Source: Plumapathes pennacea
Lineage: Eukaryota > Cnidaria > Anthozoa > Antipatharia > Myriopathidae
Assembly: GCA_964036295.1 (NCBI GenBank)
Contig: OZ038465.1
Location: forward strand, 16,040,167 to 16,104,166
Reading direction: 5' to 3'
DNA length: 64,000 bases
Part shown: positions 59,006-64,000 of the stretch, piece by piece
How positions within the stretch are numbered: position 1 is the stretch's first letter
Layout of the letters: the number at the start of each line of letters is the position of its first letter
Made by a program: the position numbers and the translations under genes
Notes under the pieces: generated by a model
Databases searched by the model: none
Seen by the model: only the letters and a program-made list of their open reading frames with translations
What the model was told of the DNA's origin: nothing

Positions 59006-59749
59006 CTGACTATAATTGGGAGAAAACAGTATAAAATATTAATATTGTAATGGATGAAAATTGAGCATGAGTATTGACGAAAATAGAACATAATAGGGGA
59101 GAACTATACTAGAAATACGATAATCGCAGATACCCCCTCGCTCTGCCATTGACTTTTACTTTGGTACTCCCAACAAAAGTAGCCTTTGTTTTACCAAAAT
59201 GTTGACTCAATCTTTTCTTCAAAGTCAAGTGCTACACGCAAAGGAAGGAGAAAAAGAATGGTGTGTTGCGTTGAAAAAAGAGTTGATTGCGTGACGAAGT
59301 TCGTATTTCCCACGGTCGACACGTCAAATTATTCATACAGTCTGCCAAGCACGTTCTCAAAATTTAATACTCAAGTTTTGAAGTTGGTTGGCCGTCGTAG
59401 TACGGGAAAAAATAACACTGATTTTCTAATTTTGAATTCATAGGCAGTACAATTAAATAGGCTTCCTGTGCGATTCGTTTTTACTCTGGACTGCATGCAC
59501 AAGACTCAGGCATGCATATTTAATAGGCTCAAATTGTTTTGTATTTGTACCCGCTCAAAACAACATAATTTCTCCCAGAATCAAAGCAAAACTTGAGCGG
59601 TTTAATTAAATAAATACCTGGGCTTCAGACCTAGTCATACTTCAAAGGGCTTGTAAATGATTCTCGCTGCAATCACCGCATGTCAGATTACAGCATACAT
59701 ATATAAAATGCACAATTTTGAATTTCAAGGAGTTCAAACTTCCACTTAC

Positions 59750-60655
59750 ATGGCAGTGAACTGCAAGAACACTGCCTGCCCAGTGTCAGGCTGGTAGGGG
59801 ACATAAAAGCCCCATTAGGGTGCACAGCCAACAGACACACAGATATCAACAGAATAACTAAGAGTGTAAGGCATAAAGCATGACCAACAAAAAATAAATA
59901 CCTATATCAATACGTAAACAAATGGATGAGAATAAGATAGAAAACCGGTAGGCGAAACAGAGCAAAAGATACCAGGAACGGAAATGAAAATACATCAGAA
60001 GAAAAAAAAACGATGTGACTGGGAGAGCAACAAAACAAGAAAACTGGAGGAAAAATAACTATCGAAGATTGAGGATGTGAAGGGAAAAACGAAATGATGC
60101 ATACTTAATGCTACGAAGCGACCATAAAACAGGGGAAGTTGTGCAGCCAGAGAAGTATGTAAAAAGCATTGCGAAAGGCAAAAGGAAACAAAATATATGG
60201 GGAAAATAAGCTAGACCAGTATATGGAAGAACTAAAGACGCAGGAAATAACATGAGTGTGCAACGACATGCGACAAGGGAGAAACGAAGGCCAAACAAAT
60301 TAACACGAGGGTGTGATCAAGGTGGCAAATGCGTTTTGCATAAATGACGCGGGAAGGAACTTAATCTCGCACATGGCCTGAGAAGGCGAGATGGTTACGG
60401 GGAGAAACGACAAACGACAAGGACAGAACCTAAAACTAAATTACCTGTAAAAGGGAGCTTCGTTTTGGTTTCGAGCCGGACGCTTTGAAGGCTGTACTGT
60501 TCTTCAGTTGCGAGCGAGGTGGGTGCCCTAGCTGAGGGGAGGCCGGAGAGCAGAGGCCTTTGGGACTCTGAAGGTTCTTTCCTGCTGGCATGGAAGCCAT
60601 TCCGAACTTGGGAATCCGTGAAGATCTTGTGAAGCGACAAGCGAAATTCGGCCAT
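59750..60655 (-). CDS. Candidate 5' exons of an unidentified gene
   Basis: First exon candidate ends at a GT donor at 60445. Two frames are open: from the ATG at 60655 (MAEFRLSLHKIF) or from 60603 (MASMPAGKNLQS, Ser/Pro-rich). Only the second joins in frame to a 41-nt exon 59790-59750 (PDTGQAVFLQFTA), which has a good acceptor and a GTAAGT donor. The upstream ATG lies inside a YY1-type element, marking a promoter. Family unknown; the next exon is not certain. Confidence 0.35.
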
Positions 60656-60662
60656 CTTGTTT
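60648..60662 (-). promoter_or_regulatory. YY1-type element at a promoter
   Basis: On the minus strand the sequence reads AACAAGATGGCCGAA, a strong YY1 consensus, in a locally GC-richer region (60500-60720). This matches the promoter style of the other housekeeping genes here. Confidence 0.45.
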
Positions 60663-61883
60663 TCCGCAAACTGTCGAAGCAAATGATCACGGGGCGAGGT
60701 GGCTCAGCGAAAAGGTGTCAAAATTCCCGCTGATTACCCATGATGCCATTGCTCTTCCAAGTAAGAATGGGGCGAAGTAAATTCCAGGAGTAAGAATGGG
60801 GCAAAGTAAATATTGCGGAGGTGGGGGCTAGGGGAAACTTCCGCACGACTGACGAAACGCATTTTACTTTCTTGGGTTCTGGCAGTCTCATTTCCTAAAT
60901 GCAGTTAAGCAAAGCTACGAGCCTACGACCGCCTCCTTGGCAAAGAAACGCTGCTCTCCAACAGCACGAACTTTGTTCATAATTTTCACCTTGGGTGCAA
61001 GCACCAAAGTAGGTGGTGCAAAGTGTCAGTAATTAAAAATTAATGAACTCCAAATTGTAAGATTTTGGTGCTTAAGTTTATTTTCTGCGCTTTAAGTTAA
61101 AAAAAAGCCCGACCGGAAGTTGAGTTTTGGAATATAATAAAAGATTTGAGTGGGATGCCCGCCCCGCCGTGTATTTTGGCGGGGAGCCCTACGACCGCAC
61201 ATACACAGTGCGTTTTGCCGCGGTGTCCGCCTGCGCGGCCTGAAAGTTCGCGCCAAAAACGTACGACCGCGTTTCCACTTTTGGTGCCAAAAATCCCGCG
61301 CGGAAGGGAACTCGGTCTAGATCGGTTTGAAGCTTGACCTTGGTGTTGTTTCTGAACATTTTCGCTTCTGTTGGCCACTTGCTTGATTCCGTGAACTGAT
61401 CGCACATTTGTGTTTTGCTTGTTTCCAATTGGCCAAGCTTGTTTGGACTAGTACAAACAAACAAAAAACAACGCGCAAAATGAATCACAGTATTACTTTC
61501 GACAGCCATCCAAAACGGATTTATGGTTAGGATCAAGACTCGTTTAAACGTAAAGTTGATCCGTGATAGTACCAGATATACCTCAAATTGAACGGCTTTA
61601 AAATGTTACAGGCAGTCACACAGGTCCACTGACTTCAAACGCAACTTATTGCTTCACTTTTTTTAATGAACTGGAATTGTCAGAGCTAGCATTCTTATTT
61701 ACAATTATAAACAAGCCAGAGTTCATAAAAGAGACCCTCGAGAAAGAGTCATCAGTCCTTTGAAGCTAACCCAACTTCAGACAGCCAATAAAACTCGTCA
61801 CTGCGCGCGACCGCCGTGATGTGTGCGCGTGGAACACTCGCGCGTGATCTTGACATTTAGACCATGTCTGGTGTCGCCGTCCG

Positions 61884-64000
<2,117 letters not shown>

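Overview
The window is nuclear DNA from an animal, most likely an anthozoan cnidarian and probably a stony coral. The evidence is intron-rich genes whose proteins align closely to vertebrate orthologues, paired-class homeobox genes split at the usual homeodomain 46/47 intron, AT-rich non-coding DNA full of short foldback and MITE-like repeats, and housekeeping genes sharing short divergent promoters. The species cannot be fixed from sequence alone. All gene models were built by hand from reading frame, splice sites, phase continuity and recalled family sequences; no search was run.

Region 1 (1-22 kb, minus strand): the 5' half of the NMD kinase gene SMG1. It has 31 phase-compatible coding exons giving about 1241 codons; the kinase half lies off the left edge. 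Its introns hold many repeats, including two related palindromic elements (about 4.5 and 6.0 kb) with 13-bp target-site duplications and oppositely oriented centres.

Region 2 (22-28.5 kb): CHMP6 (ESCRT-III, 9 exons, +) shares a 290-bp divergent promoter with SMG1. An intronless Cwc2-type spliceosomal protein gene (-) lies 37 bp head to head with LYRM7 (complex III assembly, 2 exons, +).

Region 3 (28.5-53 kb): repeat-rich spacer, then two same-strand paired-class homeobox genes (33.1-36.0 kb and 43.6-49.3 kb). They share the same three-exon, same-phase layout and so look like an ancient tandem pair. A gene-free 7.7 kb lies between them and a 4.4-kb non-coding spacer follows.

Region 4 (53-64 kb): a single intronless linker histone H1 gene with a TATA-like box and poly(A) signal; unidentified minus-strand exons at 56-60.7 kb; and the last four exons of CNOT3 (CCR4-NOT complex), minus strand, running off the right edge.

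Most genes serve RNA metabolism (SMG1, CWC2, CNOT3) or are other broadly expressed genes (CHMP6, LYRM7, H1). The homeobox pair is the developmental block between them.
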